Shown: positions 12,746 to 23,701 of the stretch, piece by piece
Layout of the letters: each line of letters opens with the position of its first letter
How positions within the stretch are numbered: the stretch's first letter is position 1
Source: Patiria pectinifera
Lineage: Eukaryota; Echinodermata; Asteroidea; Valvatida; Asterinidae
Direction of reading: 5' to 3'
Length of the DNA stretch: 64,000 bases
Assembly: GCA_029964075.1 (NCBI GenBank)
Contig: CM057140.1
Span: forward strand, 8,574,643 to 8,638,642
The notes under the pieces: model-generated
Database searches by the model: none
What the model was told of the DNA's origin: nothing
What the model saw: the letters and a program-made list of their open reading frames with translations, nothing else
Position numbers and translations under genes: made by a program

Positions 12746-14303
12746 TATTTTCTTAACTTTCAGTGCGCGTTACAATTTCAACAGTGGCATTAATCTATCA
12801 CCGATTTCGACAAAAGGGGAGCTTAATTATTTCACACAAAATGTATAAAGTGTTTTAACAATAATACAATTTATGAAATTAAAAATTACAGCTGACACAT
12901 TTTACATCAGTCAAATCAACCAGTTTTGCAGTCATAAAAACTCCACAAACTGAAACAGTTATGTTTTTTTATAATTAAAATTAAAACAAAAAAACACAAA
13001 GGGACACTGACTACGTCCGTAAAGAAATCATAACACGGTAATTATAAAGCTGACCAAAGATATTGACTGTTGCGGGATTGGAACATGAGACCTGTCGATT
13101 AACTGGTTGAGGTTCAAATCCAACTCCGGTTAATTTGTTTTGTCCCCCTAATTGAACATAGTCATATGACATAATGAGGAACCGCCAACATAGGGCGGCA
13201 AGGATAGCTCAGTTGGAGGTTGCAGGTTCAAACCCAACTCCAGTCAATCATTTATTTAACAGTTAATAATAACATTTAATCATAAATTTATTTTTAAAAT
13301 TTGTCTTAACATTTGTTTACTAATAGTCAGCATTTTGCGATGCAAATTCAAACATTTATGCATGAACGATTACTCAAATAAAAATAAAGGTAGGCCTACA
13401 TAGGAACATTTTGTTTGTTTCCGATATGTTTGAAGCAACAAAATCTCTACAAAAAAATCTTAAAGGGACACGCCTTTTGCGGACGTGCAAGAAATCATAT
13501 ATTGTGCATTGGTGATTGGTCACCGCTGTTCGTGAGCTGTAAACATGTGTAATACCAGACACACACAATATGTATCGTACATTGTATGAAAACCGACAGA
13601 AAACGACAGGAAACACGCATCCTACTCCGCCGTGTCCGACGTAAACAGTCGGGGTCGTCTTTTCTCGGGAACGGTAAGACATTAGGTTGGTTTCCTTTCA
13701 ACCAGATATTTGAAATAGGATAAGTAATCGATCCCCAAAAAATGAAATTTTGGGGGATTTCAAGACGCAGTGCCCCTTTAAGATGGGTGCATTGCAACTA
13801 ACTTGTTAGTGGATACTAAACAGTTTGAGAAAACAGAGAAAACGTATTCACAATTATTGGGATATTGTAACTAAATTCCGTTGCAAATGCAGGCACATAA
13901 AAAACTGTGCCCGCGGGCATATTCTCTTTAACCAGTTAAATAGTTGTTTTCTTCCGAACGATACCACTTCAGATGGAATAATTTCACAGGGTATTTGGTA
14001 CCAGTCCTGTCTTCAATTTCAGCAAGTGATTTTTCTCATTAAATCGGTACAGGCACGTTTTCGGGTAATGGCAAATGTACCTACTTGCCTTTAAAAATAA
14101 TCGCATGTAAGGTTTACTTCTAAAAAAAATTGTGTTTCAGTCTGTTATATCATTGAACTTGAGAAATACTACGATGGGCCTTATGCATGAGTTGGCCATT
14201 TTTGTCGAGTTCCCTACATGCATTTCATTAATAAAATTGTGTACTGTTGAATATTATGGCGCCAGACTATTTATGCAGGCATATAATTTTTATATTATTA
14301 TAA
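12746..14303 (+). repeat. Tandem array unit 2 (1558 bp)
   Basis: Starts with the same word as unit 1. After AAAGGGACAC near 13470 it jumps straight to GCCTTTTGCGGACGTGCAAGAA, so it lacks the roughly 200 bp present there in units 1 and 3, and it then keeps the ATCATATATTGTG to CCAGTCCT segment that unit 1 lacks. Otherwise it closely matches unit 3. No conserved protein frame. Confidence 0.82.
13192..13238 (+). repeat. tRNA-like A-box/B-box relic in array unit 2
   Basis: Same arrangement as in unit 1 (GGATAGCTCAGTTGG, then GGTTCAAACCC after a few bases). It is non-functional as a tRNA because no anticodon arm can be drawn. Confidence 0.38.
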
Positions 14304-15955
14304 TATTTTCTTAACTTTCAGTGCGCGTTACAATTTCAACAGTGGCATTAATCTATCACCGATTTCGACAAAAGGGGAGCTTAATTATTTCACACAAAAT
14401 GTATAAAGTGTTTTAACAATAATACAATTTATGAAATTAAAAATTACAGCTGACACATTTTACATCGGTCAAATCAACCAGTTTTGCAGTCATAAAAACT
14501 CAACAAACTGAAACAGTTATGTTTTTTTATAATTAAAATTAAAACAAAAAAACACAAAGGGACACTGACTACGTCCGTAAAGAAATCATAACACGGTAAT
14601 TATAAAGCTGACCAAAGATATTGACTGTTGCGGGATTGGAACATGAGACCTGTCGATTAACTGGTTGAGGTTCAAATCCAACTCCGGTTAATTTGTTTTG
14701 TCCCCCTAATTGAACATAGTCATATGACATAATGAGGAACCGCCAACATAGGGCGGCAAGGATAGCTCAGTTGGAGGTTGCAGGTTCAAACCCAACTCCA
14801 GTCAATCGCTTATTTAACAGTTAATAATAACATTTAATCATAAATTTATTTTTAAAATTTGTCTTAACATTTGTTTACTGATATTCAGCATTTTGCGATA
14901 CAAATTCAAACATTTATGCATGAACAATTACTCAAATAAAAATAAAGGTAGGCCTACATAGGAACATTTTGTTTGTTTCCGAATTTGTTTTATGTTTGAA
15001 GCAACAAAATCTCTACAAAAAAAATCTTAAAGGGACACCGCGTCCTGGAATACGCCCAATTGGGCTACAAAACGCGCTCAGTGAACGAAGAACGAAACGA
15101 TGTTAGGATATAAATATCCACACAACTATCCTTTAAAAACCGGGCGCTTTTGTTGTATTCTTGTGTTATTCGTGCGAGAAAGACTTTCGGGGTCCACGTT
15201 TTGGACCCCCAAAAGTCGGGCTGTTTGTGCTAGTGACTCCAGCCGTAAGGGAGTCGCCTTTTGCGGATGTGCAAGAAATCATATATTGTGAATTGGTGAT
15301 TGGTCACCGCTGTTTGTGAGCTGTAAACATGTGTAATGTCAGACACACACAATGTGTATCGAACATTGTATGAACACCGACAGAACACGACAGGAAACAC
15401 GCATCCTACTCCGTCATCCTACTGCTAAACAGTCGGTGGGTCGTTTTTCTCGGGAACGGTAAGATATTAGGTTGGTTTCCTACCAACCAGATGTTTGAAA
15501 TAGGATAAGTAAACAATCCCCCCAAAAATGAAATTGTTGGGGATTTCAAGACGCAGTGCCCCTTTAAGATAGGTGCATTGCAACTAACTTGTTAGTGGAT
15601 ACTTAACATTTTGAGAAAACAGAGAAAACGTATTCACAATTATTGGCATATTGTAACTAAATTCCGTTGCAAATGCAGGCACATAAAAACTGTGCCCGCA
15701 GGCATATTCTCTTTAACCAGTTAAATAGTTGTTTTCTTCCTAACGATACCACTTCAGATGGTATAATTTCACAGGGTATTTGGTACCAGTCCTATCTTCA
15801 CTTTGAGCAAGTGATTTTCTCGTTAAATCGGTACAGGCACGTTTTCGGGTAATGGCAAATGTACCTACTTGCCTTTAAAAATAACCGCATGTAAGGTTTA
15901 CTTCTAAAAAAAATTGTGTTTCAGTCTGTTATATCATTGAACTTGAGAAAATTTA
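14304..15955 (+). repeat. Tandem array unit 3 (fullest copy, about 1.65 kb)
   Basis: It contains both the segment missing from unit 2 (AATACGCCCAATTGGGC to GGGAGTCG, about 15035-15255) and the segment missing from unit 1 (AATCATATATTGTG to AACGGTAAGATATTAGG onward). It is the best guess at the ancestral unit. The repeated identity ends at ATTGAACTTGAGAAAA near 15955. Confidence 0.8.
14750..14797 (+). repeat. tRNA-like A-box/B-box relic in array unit 3
   Basis: Third copy of the GGATAGCTCAGTTGG / GGTTCAAACCC pair in identical array context. It has no anticodon arm and is non-functional as a tRNA. Confidence 0.38.
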
Positions 15956-16467
15956 TATTATTCACTGAAGCAAACTGAAATTAACTAGTCATTGACTTGC
16001 TTTCAGTTCTCTTCGCAAATTCCAAAACTTAAGATTTTACCTCAATTTCAATTCAATATGGCCGCCTCGTGCATAAGGCCCCTGATGGATATTGCCAATA
16101 ATACACAACACATGACTTTTGACATTTAATATTAAAAACATATTTCAATGATGTCAAATATACAACAACATTCCACTCTTAAAATGCCTTCATGAAAAGT
16201 GGAATCATCGTCCAGAAATGGTCCCATTTTAAGCCTATTACACATCATGGAAATAACTTAATTCACACATATTCTGGGAGCCGCTAGGGCATATGGGGGT
16301 GTCACCTCCACCAGCATTTCGTTTTGACCGCAAAAATCATGTACCTCCTCTTGAAAAAATCATGGAATATTATGTTTTATATGACAAAATAAATCGTTTA
16401 AAAAATTTGGTTTATTCATCGACGCAACAATCCTATGCCAAAATGCACTCAATGCATAGCTTGGGCG
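15956..16467. other. Non-coding spacer
   Basis: AT-rich sequence between the tandem array and a small transposon. No gene, RNA or clear repeat boundary recognised. Confidence 0.4.
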
Positions 16468-16722
16468 CATGGGCGTCACCGTTTTTTTTTCTAGAGGGGG
16501 ACAAGGCACATTTTTCCCTGTACTTTTCCAGCATATTCTCGATTTATCATTTTTCGAGGATGGGCAGGGACACTTCACCCCATTAAATTAACAGCAATAT
16601 GACTTCGCGACTCTTTTTCTTTCTTTCTTTCTCTCCCCCCCTTTCAATTTTTTGCTTTTCGGGGATGGGGGGAAGCGCCCCCCCCCCCCCCCGTTGCGCC
16701 CCTCCGCTTCGCGACGCCCATG
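16468..16722 (+). mobile_element. hAT-like MITE, diverged copy
   Basis: A 255-bp element bounded by CATGGGCGTCACC and GCGACGCCCATG inverted ends. It is related over its length to the 44180-44450 element (shared CATATTCTCGATTTATCA, CAGGGACA, TATGACTTCGCG words) and includes a C/G homopolymer-rich part. The 8-bp flanks CTTGGGCG and CCTAGGCG match at 6 of 8 positions, which suggests an old 8-bp target-site duplication. It has no coding capacity. Confidence 0.7.
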
Positions 16723-16934
16723 CCTAGGCGTCTGCCCATTACTTTGCAGAAATAGGCTACCCTCATGCCAATTAATTAAACTATGCTCAGAAAATATTTG
16801 ACATGGGACAGCTAATATTTAACTCATGGACAAGAAATCTTTGGAATGGTTTGATGGTAAGATTGATTAACTCATCAAACAACACTATGATGAACCATAA
16901 TATGCACCAAGATCTCCAATAAAGCAGCTCCAAG

Positions 16935-17260
16935 GTCGGATCCAGAACACTCTTTTGTTTTGGTTTTTTTTAGGGGGTGGGGGCGGGGGGGGGGCGGGGA
17001 ATGAAACAATTTTGGTCCAACCTTGGGTCCTCCAAAAAGTTGGTCAAAAAAGTCACGGGGAGGGGTTCGGGGATTCTAGATGCCCTGTGGTGCGATCTGA
17101 GGCCATTTTTGATCACATTAACCATTTTTTGAGGAAAAGATAGTGGTGTACGCAGTGCCTGCCTTTATTGCGACGTCGCTTTAAAAACAATTGGGTTCGG
17201 GTTTTTTTTGGGGGGGGGGGCATGCCCCCATTGCCCCCCTCCCCCTGGATCCGCCCGTGA
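16935..17260 (+). mobile_element. G-rich MITE ending in GGATCCAG / CTGGATCC
   Basis: It begins GGTCGGATCCAGA, ends CCTGGATCCGCC, and has long G runs near both ends. The interior (CTCTGTGGTGCGAT-like word, GTGCCTGCCTTTATTGCGAC) recurs in reverse orientation at about 46965-47270, where the end word GGATCCG is also present. The ends suggest a hAT-type non-autonomous family. Exact boundaries are uncertain because of the homopolymer runs. Confidence 0.6.
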
Positions 17261-17455
17261 TTGGTTCATGCATTACGCATGGCTGCAACGTGATTATGTA
17301 CGAACAATGTCAACGAACAACCTTCGCCATGCACTTTCGAGCATCAAAATTATCCAGTTAAAGAATTAATCATATTATTAGAAATAATTTTGTCGTGACT
17401 AATGCACAAAACTATAATAAATGATGAATGGTTTGAATTCAATTTTGTTTTTCCT

Positions 17456-18445
17456 TTACGGATATGGACGAATTTTCATGCTCGTTTTTTTTACCGATAC
17501 TGGTTTTTTCCAGGTCATCCATCTGATACTTTTGACAAATTGTACTTGCCATTTATAAAACTTACCGTTCAGATTAGACTGGTAGCACCAGTCATACCAC
17601 CACGCCCCTTGACCCTCTTCGGCACAGCTACCGGTTGGGTGATTGTCATTGTCCTTATCTTTGGTTGAGAACAACTTGCCATTGTGCTTGCTTGTCAGTG
17701 CGTCTCCTGCCGTGCTGCTGTCACTGTAAGAGCCGACCGTGAGCTGATAGTTGGCCCCAGATACTTGAAAATCTCCATATTCGGCGTACACATTTTCATT
17801 GTCCCAGTCCAACAGATCGACCCGAAGCTGCCATGTTCCCTGTCCGGTCAAATCGCGTAAGATGTCGTGTCCGATCCAGAACTCACCAGACAAGTCACCA
17901 AAGCCTACCTGGTAGTCAGTCCAGTTGCGATAGAAGTCAACGCTGCCATCTTGGCGCCTCTGGATGATGATCCATCCTCCACCGTCGATCTCCATGTCAC
18001 AGTACACCTTCAAGCCATCACTGCCGAAATCAGCCGGGAATATGGTGTAGATACCACTCGCATTGTGGCCCGCTTGCAGGAACTCCTTGCAACTACTGTA
18101 ACGCCGCCACACAGAGAAGGAAGGTGTGAGTGCATCTGCATCGAAGTACACGCTGTCATACGAGACCCCGAAGCTTCCTGGATGCTCCTCTCTAGAGCTG
18201 TTATTGAGGTGACAGATGTGACGGATGGGGAGATAGTTGACGGACAAGCAGCCAGGCTCAGCATGACAATCTCTCACACATAAAACTTGAGATTTTGCGA
18301 GAGTTTGTCGGTATGATGCTACCAGTAGGCGTCTGTTAACCGCTGGTAGGAATTCCCTTTTCACCTGATGACTACATGACAATGTCCCAATTGCAGTAGT
18401 GACCGCTACAGCAGCAAAGGCAAAATCACAAATTGAAAAGAGCAA
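17456..18445 (-). CDS. Secreted PAN/Apple-like plus fibrinogen-related-domain (FReD) protein
   Basis: One uninterrupted 329-codon frame. Residues 1-25 form a signal peptide. Residues about 36-103 contain a cysteine-bearing module (C56, C60, C66, C78) of PAN/Apple type. Residues about 117-329 form a C-terminal fibrinogen-like domain: VYCDMEIDGGGWIIIQRR at 147-164, FWIG at 189-192, the calcium-loop-like DKDNDN at 263-268, WWYDWCYQSNLNG at 282-294 and a terminal MKIRPYP. FReD proteins of ficolin/tachylectin type bind acetylated sugars and act in invertebrate innate immunity. Oddities: no intron is seen, whereas such genes are usually multi-exon, and the last turn (residues about 308-322) is about one residue shorter than usual. 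A GGTAAGT word at the NLNG codons looks like a splice donor, but the frame reads on into a normal FReD end. Confidence in family is high; ligand is unknown. Confidence 0.88.
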   Translation of the reverse strand: MLFSICDFAFAAVAVTTAIGTLSCSHQVKREFLPAVNRRLLVASYRQTLAKSQVLCVRDCHAEPGCLSVNYLPIRHICHLNNSSREEHPGSFGVSYDSVYFDADALTPSFSVWRRYSSCKEFLQAGHNASGIYTIFPADFGSDGLKVYCDMEIDGGGWIIIQRRQDGSVDFYRNWTDYQVGFGDLSGEFWIGHDILRDLTGQGTWQLRVDLLDWDNENVYAEYGDFQVSGANYQLTVGSYSDSSTAGDALTSKHNGKLFSTKDKDNDNHPTGSCAEEGQGAWWYDWCYQSNLNGKFYKWQVQFVKSIRWMTWKKPVSVKKTSMKIRPYP

Positions 18446-20394
18446 GGGACTTGCAGCTGTTGAGCATACGCGGCCATTTCTGCTCGTACGATGATTTCGT
18501 TTCTGTTTTGTGCAAAAACTGTGACAGTCTCAGCCAAACGTCAACCGTAGTGGTGATACTGATCAAATCGAGTGGAACGATCGCTTGCTCGCGATTGCCG
18601 GAGCTCCACTAAAGTGACAGTAGGCAAGAATGAAAACTCATTTTGTTTTTGTCTCCGCGTAAAACAAGACAGGTTCGTCTGTATCATCGACGACGACGGG
18701 TATCTGGTAAATTACTATCGATTGCTCAGCCCTAGACAACAACGGTCTTGTTTTCCTAAAGGAAGCATAAAATCCATGCACGTGATTGCAATTTCTGGAT
18801 CGTTCGCCTGATAAGTGAGGGTCTGGGGAATATAATTGCACCGACCGGCCTTCCTCTATGATGTAACTGGAACGCGTAGTCACCAAACGGGGTAAATGCG
18901 GGGGTTTTTGTATCGCAAATCACGAGTAGGAGCGACCTCGTTCCCATGGTGTCGAGCAGTGCGCTCCCACCACTCTCTGCTTTCACATCCAGTGTTATTG
19001 GATCATTTTGCATGTTCAAAAATCTGGCACACGTGTGCGAATAGTAGGTGCGGAAATGGAATAGTCTGATGCCCGGCTGTGTTTTAAATCGGTGTCATTT
19101 CGTTTTTGTATGCGGAGTCTGGGTATTTGTTGCGACGTGAGATCCGAAAACACTATTTTCTATTCTGTCAAATCTAAATGTTACAATCTTATCCATCCAA
19201 TATATTATTATAAGCAAAATGGAGAAGGGAGGTTTTTTGTAGGTGGAGTGGACGTAATAATTCACAGTGAACGTTAAAATATCCATATTTTTTTTTCATT
19301 TATATTATATAAATTCACTACTTGCTATTGCTATATCGAATCAAGATGCAGGAAGCAAATTTCTTACCCAGTGGTTACTATTGGAAACGGGGCTGAAAAT
19401 ATGGTAACCCGTGGGGACGAGGTTGGAGCAGGGGTTGTTTTGAAGCCAGTCTGTACTGGCGAAGATGAGATAATTTGGTAAATTTGTAATTATCGGTTGC
19501 TCCGCCCCAGCAATAATTGCGGTGTTTTTCCCTAAAGACTCTACGTGATTGCAATTCTTGCTCACAATACGCGCAATACACGAGGCTCGGCCGGTATAAA
19601 ATAGTATTGCTTCGACTTTCCCCTTCTTCTATACTGCCTGGCAACGCGTAACAAACGGGCTAATTAGCTTTTGATTGCAAATCACGACCATGAGTTGTTT
19701 TGAAATCGGTCTGCCTGGTTCTCTGAGTTTGAATTTTTATGGCAAAAGGCGTTTTCTTTAGCATTTATAGACAAGAAAATCTATCTGAACTGTATGAAGT
19801 ATTCTAAAACAACCATTATTCTTCTCGAAAAAAAAAACATTTATGAATGGGAATAAAAGAGTAAAGACTCTGTCATAACGGCCGCTTCAAACCTTGCAGG
19901 GTCGAGGCCGTGATGACTTGCAGGTTACAGGTCAGGCAAAGTCTATCCAATCAGAGCGTAAATTTATTAGCCCTTCCCAGCGCCCTGTAAGCGAAGTATC
20001 ATTCGGTGCGTGACGCCGTGACTGTAGATTAAGATCTAGGAGGAAGACATTATGCACAAGTAAATGTGGCACCATTCCATGGCACATGACGTTAAAGACA
20101 GTGTAAGAGTTAAACAAAAGATTGGCTCCCACATACATGACATTATACTTTTAAAACGGTTGTTTTATAAAGATATCAGAGTAAGGACAATTATCTCAAT
20201 GTAGAAGATTATATCTGAGGCTGCACCAGTTCTTATGGTCTGATCGCATTTGGTTATCAAAACGATTGATTTTGAAAGAATATTCAATCACTTAAAAAAA
20301 AAATTAATATTTGCTCGTCAGCTTGTAAATCAATACAGTTTTGCACTTGTAATTTCATTTAAAATTATGATTTCAATAATTCATTTTATATTGA
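18446..20394. repeat. Non-coding region containing a diverged tandem duplication (period about 790 bp)
   Basis: Sequence at about 18690-18950 (TACTATCGATTGCTC, GTGATTGCAATT, GGAACGCGTAGTCACCAAACGGG) recurs at about 19485-19700 (TTATCGGTTGCTCC, GTGATTGCAATTC, GGCAACGCGTAACAAACGGG). Parts also match 4560-5160, and 19850-19990 matches 4013-4150. No coding frame or promoter for the neighbouring genes could be assigned. Confidence 0.5.
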
Positions 20395-20900
20395 AACTGT
20401 TGAGAACTTGCAGGTAACAGGTTCGGAAGCACAGCGATTCCTGACACAGGAACATGTAATTTAATTACTTTCCCTCTATCCAGACATCCAATACTACACA
20501 TTCATATAGCCAACACCCGAGTCAATTTAAAACGCGGAAACTATTTCAATACTGAGATACAATCGATTCATGCTCAAAAATAGAATCGAAACAGAAGTTA
20601 ATGTTGCCCGCCATACGCTTATCAAGGAAGTTGATCAGGAACTGCCGCCTTGTTTATATGGTAAGACGAACACAACGGAGACAGTGAATCATATAAAATC
20701 ATCACATAAGGGGGTCTGTTTTCCAATTTGTGCCACATCTATATGCAAACAGCCGAAACTGGTCATTCTTCGACACAACATGGTCTTCCGATACAACGGA
20801 GCCACTCCAACCAATATCTGCAGAACCGCTTCACACAAGACCTGATTGTCAAAGGAGAGGGTTTATTGTGAATTTGTCTAATGACTTTATGTCTTTCTTT

Positions 20901-20914
20901 TTTTTTTACTTCAG
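20901..20914 (+). promoter_or_regulatory. Probable 3' splice site just upstream of gene B start codon
   Basis: A pyrimidine run (TCTTTC then nine or more T) followed by ACTTCAG ends six bases before the ATG at 20920. A non-coding first exon spliced here is plausible. Gene C keeps TTTACTTCAG at the matching place (about 34465-34474) with a weaker pyrimidine tract. Confidence 0.5.
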
Positions 20915-20919
20915 TGAAG

Positions 20920-22260
20920 ATGTGTACCATGTTGCCACTTGTTACCATGCTCCTGTCTATTTTTGTGTGTGTGGCAAACGGCGGTCACTTTTTCCTCCAA
21001 CCGAGCAGCACTGAGGTGATCGAGGGAAGTACTGTAACATTCACTTGCGGCACCAGGTCTGTAGTTAATTGCCCTGGTGATGGCATACAGTGGCATAGAT
21101 ACATTGCAACAACGAATTTTGTTGCTAAATGTTACAGGGTAGAGCCCAACTCTGAGGAGCGGGTGACTGTTGAGCTTGATATGCGTACTGGAAAGTATCA
21201 GCTTCATATCAACAACGTGCGGATAGAAGACAGTGGGGATTACTGGTGTCTCCTCTATTTTGATGATTATCAACACGCTTCTAACCATGCCTTACTGGTA
21301 GTAAAGTCAACTCAATTGTCGTATTTGCCATCAACTGATCCCTCTACTGTTACACCTGACTTTAAAACATCTGTGGTATACGGAAACACTGTTGACGATT
21401 CATCGTCTTTTACATCGCAGGCGCAAGACGAATCTCCCACCACAGACACTTCTGAGGAGCAATCAACAGACGGTTCACCATCCACTTCCGAATCACAAGA
21501 CGAATTCATCACCACCATGTTCATGCGGCAACACGAACATGCATCGCCTCTTATGGCTTTGACACCAGATCAGTTCATCCCATCCACCCAAACCGACTTT
21601 ATCAGCACAAAACCCAGCCCACTACCCGCAGCAACAGCGACATTACAGCAAAACCCCACCAACAACGAAGACTCAGTACGTGAAACAGGCAACACATCTC
21701 TTACCAGAATAAGACCCAGACACACCACAGGCCCTGATCTGCCTCAAGTTTCCATCCGAACGTCACAAGACCCCAAACCCGACGATGATGAAGACAACGG
21801 TAGTGTCTCTCAGCCATATCCAGTATGGATCATCCTCGGTTGCTCCCTCGCTCTTGCCCTCCTTCTGGTTGCCATAGTTTCTTGTACGAGATTCCTGGTC
21901 AAGAAAACTCGAAAAGTCGTGAGATCACGCAATGCGCAGGAGAGCCAGGGTCAGGGACAACCCGGCGATGAGGGAGTGACGGCTTCCACGTCTGTGTTAC
22001 ATACCAATACCATCTACGAAGGTCTGGCACAAGACTCGGAGGCTCAACTCGACCAGCAGGATACGAGAGAGACGCCCGTGGATGAGGCATACCCAGCGGT
22101 CTTGTACGCCGCACCCGACAAGACTGGACGGGGTGTGATTCGCCATTACACGGCGCCAGTGATAGGCAATAACAGCAGAGCTAGCGTGGCATCGGTGATT
22201 GGCACTTCAGTTGTTGAAGGAGTTACCACTAGTGACCCAATCTACGCCAAACCATATTAA
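20920..22260 (+). CDS. Ig-family membrane receptor gene B (V domain, stalk, span, YxxP-rich tail)
   Basis: Starting at ATG 20920 the product is 446 residues; upstream in-frame codons read through a splice-acceptor-like pyrimidine tract, so this ATG is preferred. Signal peptide 1-20. V-type Ig domain about 22-129: canonical Cys43 and Cys110, extra pair Cys51/Cys71, Trp58, and EDSGDYWC at 103-110. A long Ser/Thr/Pro-rich stalk (about 131-300) looks heavily O-glycosylated. Membrane span about 302-323 is followed by basic KK and KVVRSR. Tail tyrosines: YEGL (Y365), YPAV (Y391) and three YxxP boxes, YAAP (Y396), YTAP (Y410) and YAKP (Y442). YxxP is the Crk-type SH2 recognition form; this assignment is by motif only. 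The coding sequence is one intact exon, and gene C is its close paralogue with a damaged tail. Confidence 0.85.
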   Translation: MCTMLPLVTMLLSIFVCVANGGHFFLQPSSTEVIEGSTVTFTCGTRSVVNCPGDGIQWHRYIATTNFVAKCYRVEPNSEERVTVELDMRTGKYQLHINNVRIEDSGDYWCLLYFDDYQHASNHALLVVKSTQLSYLPSTDPSTVTPDFKTSVVYGNTVDDSSSFTSQAQDESPTTDTSEEQSTDGSPSTSESQDEFITTMFMRQHEHASPLMALTPDQFIPSTQTDFISTKPSPLPAATATLQQNPTNNEDSVRETGNTSLTRIRPRHTTGPDLPQVSIRTSQDPKPDDDEDNGSVSQPYPVWIILGCSLALALLLVAIVSCTRFLVKKTRKVVRSRNAQESQGQGQPGDEGVTASTSVLHTNTIYEGLAQDSEAQLDQQDTRETPVDEAYPAVLYAAPDKTGRGVIRHYTAPVIGNNSRASVASVIGTSVVEGVTTSDPIYAKPY

Positions 22261-22601
22261 GGCGGCAAGAACTAGAGCCACAGGTAATGCGGCATTCTAG
22301 CCTAATTTGTTAACAGGCAGATATAATGGTTAAACAGGAGGAAACTTTTCTTCAGTCAAAATGTTATCCGAAAAAAACTCATCATTACTCAGTTCAGTAA
22401 TCACTTTTAATGGATCAGGACATATTTTCACCCAAAAAAATTCATAAAACCCACCGCCTGAAGAATGTGTTGAATTTAGTTGAAAGCAGACGGAGTATAC
22501 ATTTGGGTTTTGTCCTCCGACATGATTGTTATAAACACTGTAGGCCTAAACTCAGTGCTGCCCGAGGGCTTGCAAGAAAAAAACCCATTAGTTTACTCAG
22601 A

Positions 22602-22681
22602 TGGGACTCGAACCCAAGACATGATCCTGCTCATGATCATGATCTTTAGTGCAGACATCGTACCACTCGACTACTGAGCTT
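22602..22681 (-). repeat. tRNA-like sequence with B box (SINE-head candidate), copy 1
   Basis: On the minus strand CAAGCTCAGTAGTCGAGTGG is followed about 40 bases later by GGGTTCGAGTCCC, a near-perfect B box. Spacing is longer than in a normal tRNA and I could not draw a convincing cloverleaf, so a SINE head or pseudo-tRNA is likelier than a gene. It is duplicated with the block at 36066-36147. Confidence 0.42.
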
Positions 22682-23701
22682 GCCGGGGTCTGTTAGCTGG
22701 CTGGACAGGGGCTATCAATGTAAAACGACGACTTGGAGATATATTGTACATTGAAATACATGTGTCATAATCGGGCGAGGTTTAACTAACATTTACTTAG
22801 AAATCATAATCTTCTAGACTCCACTGTACAATATATATTAAAGTTATTCTAACGCACAAAGCTATCTGTGAAAGTCATGTTTCTACTGAGGAAAATGCAA
22901 GTTAAATTAGAATGAGAAATGAAGAATCCTTGTTGTATCATAACTGGAGTACCAAAGTCTGATAAAAAATCTGTATATTCAAGAAAAAAGTTAATTGTTA
23001 AAGTCGGTTATTATGTTATTTGCCATTTCGTCTTATTTTAATACTGTAATTCTTTAGCAATTATACTTTTCTTTAGCACTTTCTGTGGAAATTGTCATAA
23101 GTATCAAGAAACGAGTATCACAAGTTCCAAGTGTCAGAAAATCTCTTTAGAAGCTTGTCGTAGCAAATTCGAAGGGGGGGGGGAGAACCATTACTTGAAC
23201 ATTAGGGCCGCCCTTCTCGATGTTCGCATCTTTCTCCGTTTTATTACTTCACAAAACCGTAGAGGGAAAGGCGGGCTTCCGCTTATCATGACATTGTTTC
23301 CGGTTACACTTTATAGTTTTCCAACAAAAGATGCAGCTAAGGAGAAGGAAACAGAGTCAGTTATTGTGACGTTACGAAATAATGTCAGTTACTTTGACGG
23401 TACGGATATGATGATGGGGGAGGGGCAGGGAGCAATGAACTCGATGCTGCTTTCAATTCAGGCGACTGATCTTCCTTAGCACTGCTACTGTCCATTCACA
23501 ACGAGAAATTGTCGTTGGCGTGTGACTTTACGTTTATGCTCAACTTTGAATGTCGTTAGTTCAAACTAAACACTGAGGGGCGTCCACAGCTGATCTTACC
23601 TTCAGGAAACAGGAGGTGTTTTTCTTCTTAAACCTGCTGTACAATTAAACGAGATAACACTTCATTTAAGTGTAAGAAATGGTATCGGCAATGCTGTTTT
23701 G
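22682..23701 (+). other. Duplicated 3' flank of gene B leading into a dead V-exon's promoter-like region
   Basis: Near-identical to 36148-37173. The part from about 23285 (ATGACATTGTTTCCGGTT) resembles the sequence 320 bp upstream of the gene D start (about 29275), so it looks like an old upstream region of a gene-D-type gene. A 94-codon open frame over 23195-23479 lies entirely in this region and has no Ig, span or tail features. Confidence 0.55.

Larger units (their letters stand above)
20395..23700 (+). repeat. Segmental duplication block 1, proximal part (partner 33955-37180)
   Basis: The sequence from TTGAGAACTTGCAGGTAACAGG through Ig gene B and past TATCGGCAATGCTGTTTT is collinear with 33955-37180. 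Similarity is moderate across the V domain and stalk and near-identical from the tail-coding region (about 21930 versus 35400) through 1.4 kb of 3' flank. That uneven identity suggests a more recent duplication or gene conversion of the 3' part. Confidence 0.88.

Noticed and set aside
17550-17570. Possible splice donor GGTAAGT in the FReD gene
   Set aside because: Reading straight through gives a normal FReD C terminus at the right distance, so an intron is not needed; kept only as a caution.
17867-18283. 138-codon plus-strand frame opposite the FReD gene
   Set aside because: Shadow of the strongly supported minus-strand coding sequence.
23195-23479. Open frame conserved in both duplicated blocks (also 36568-36962)
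   Set aside because: Conservation follows from near-identity of the duplicated DNA; the region resembles upstream sequence of gene D, and the peptide has no signal, span or domain.
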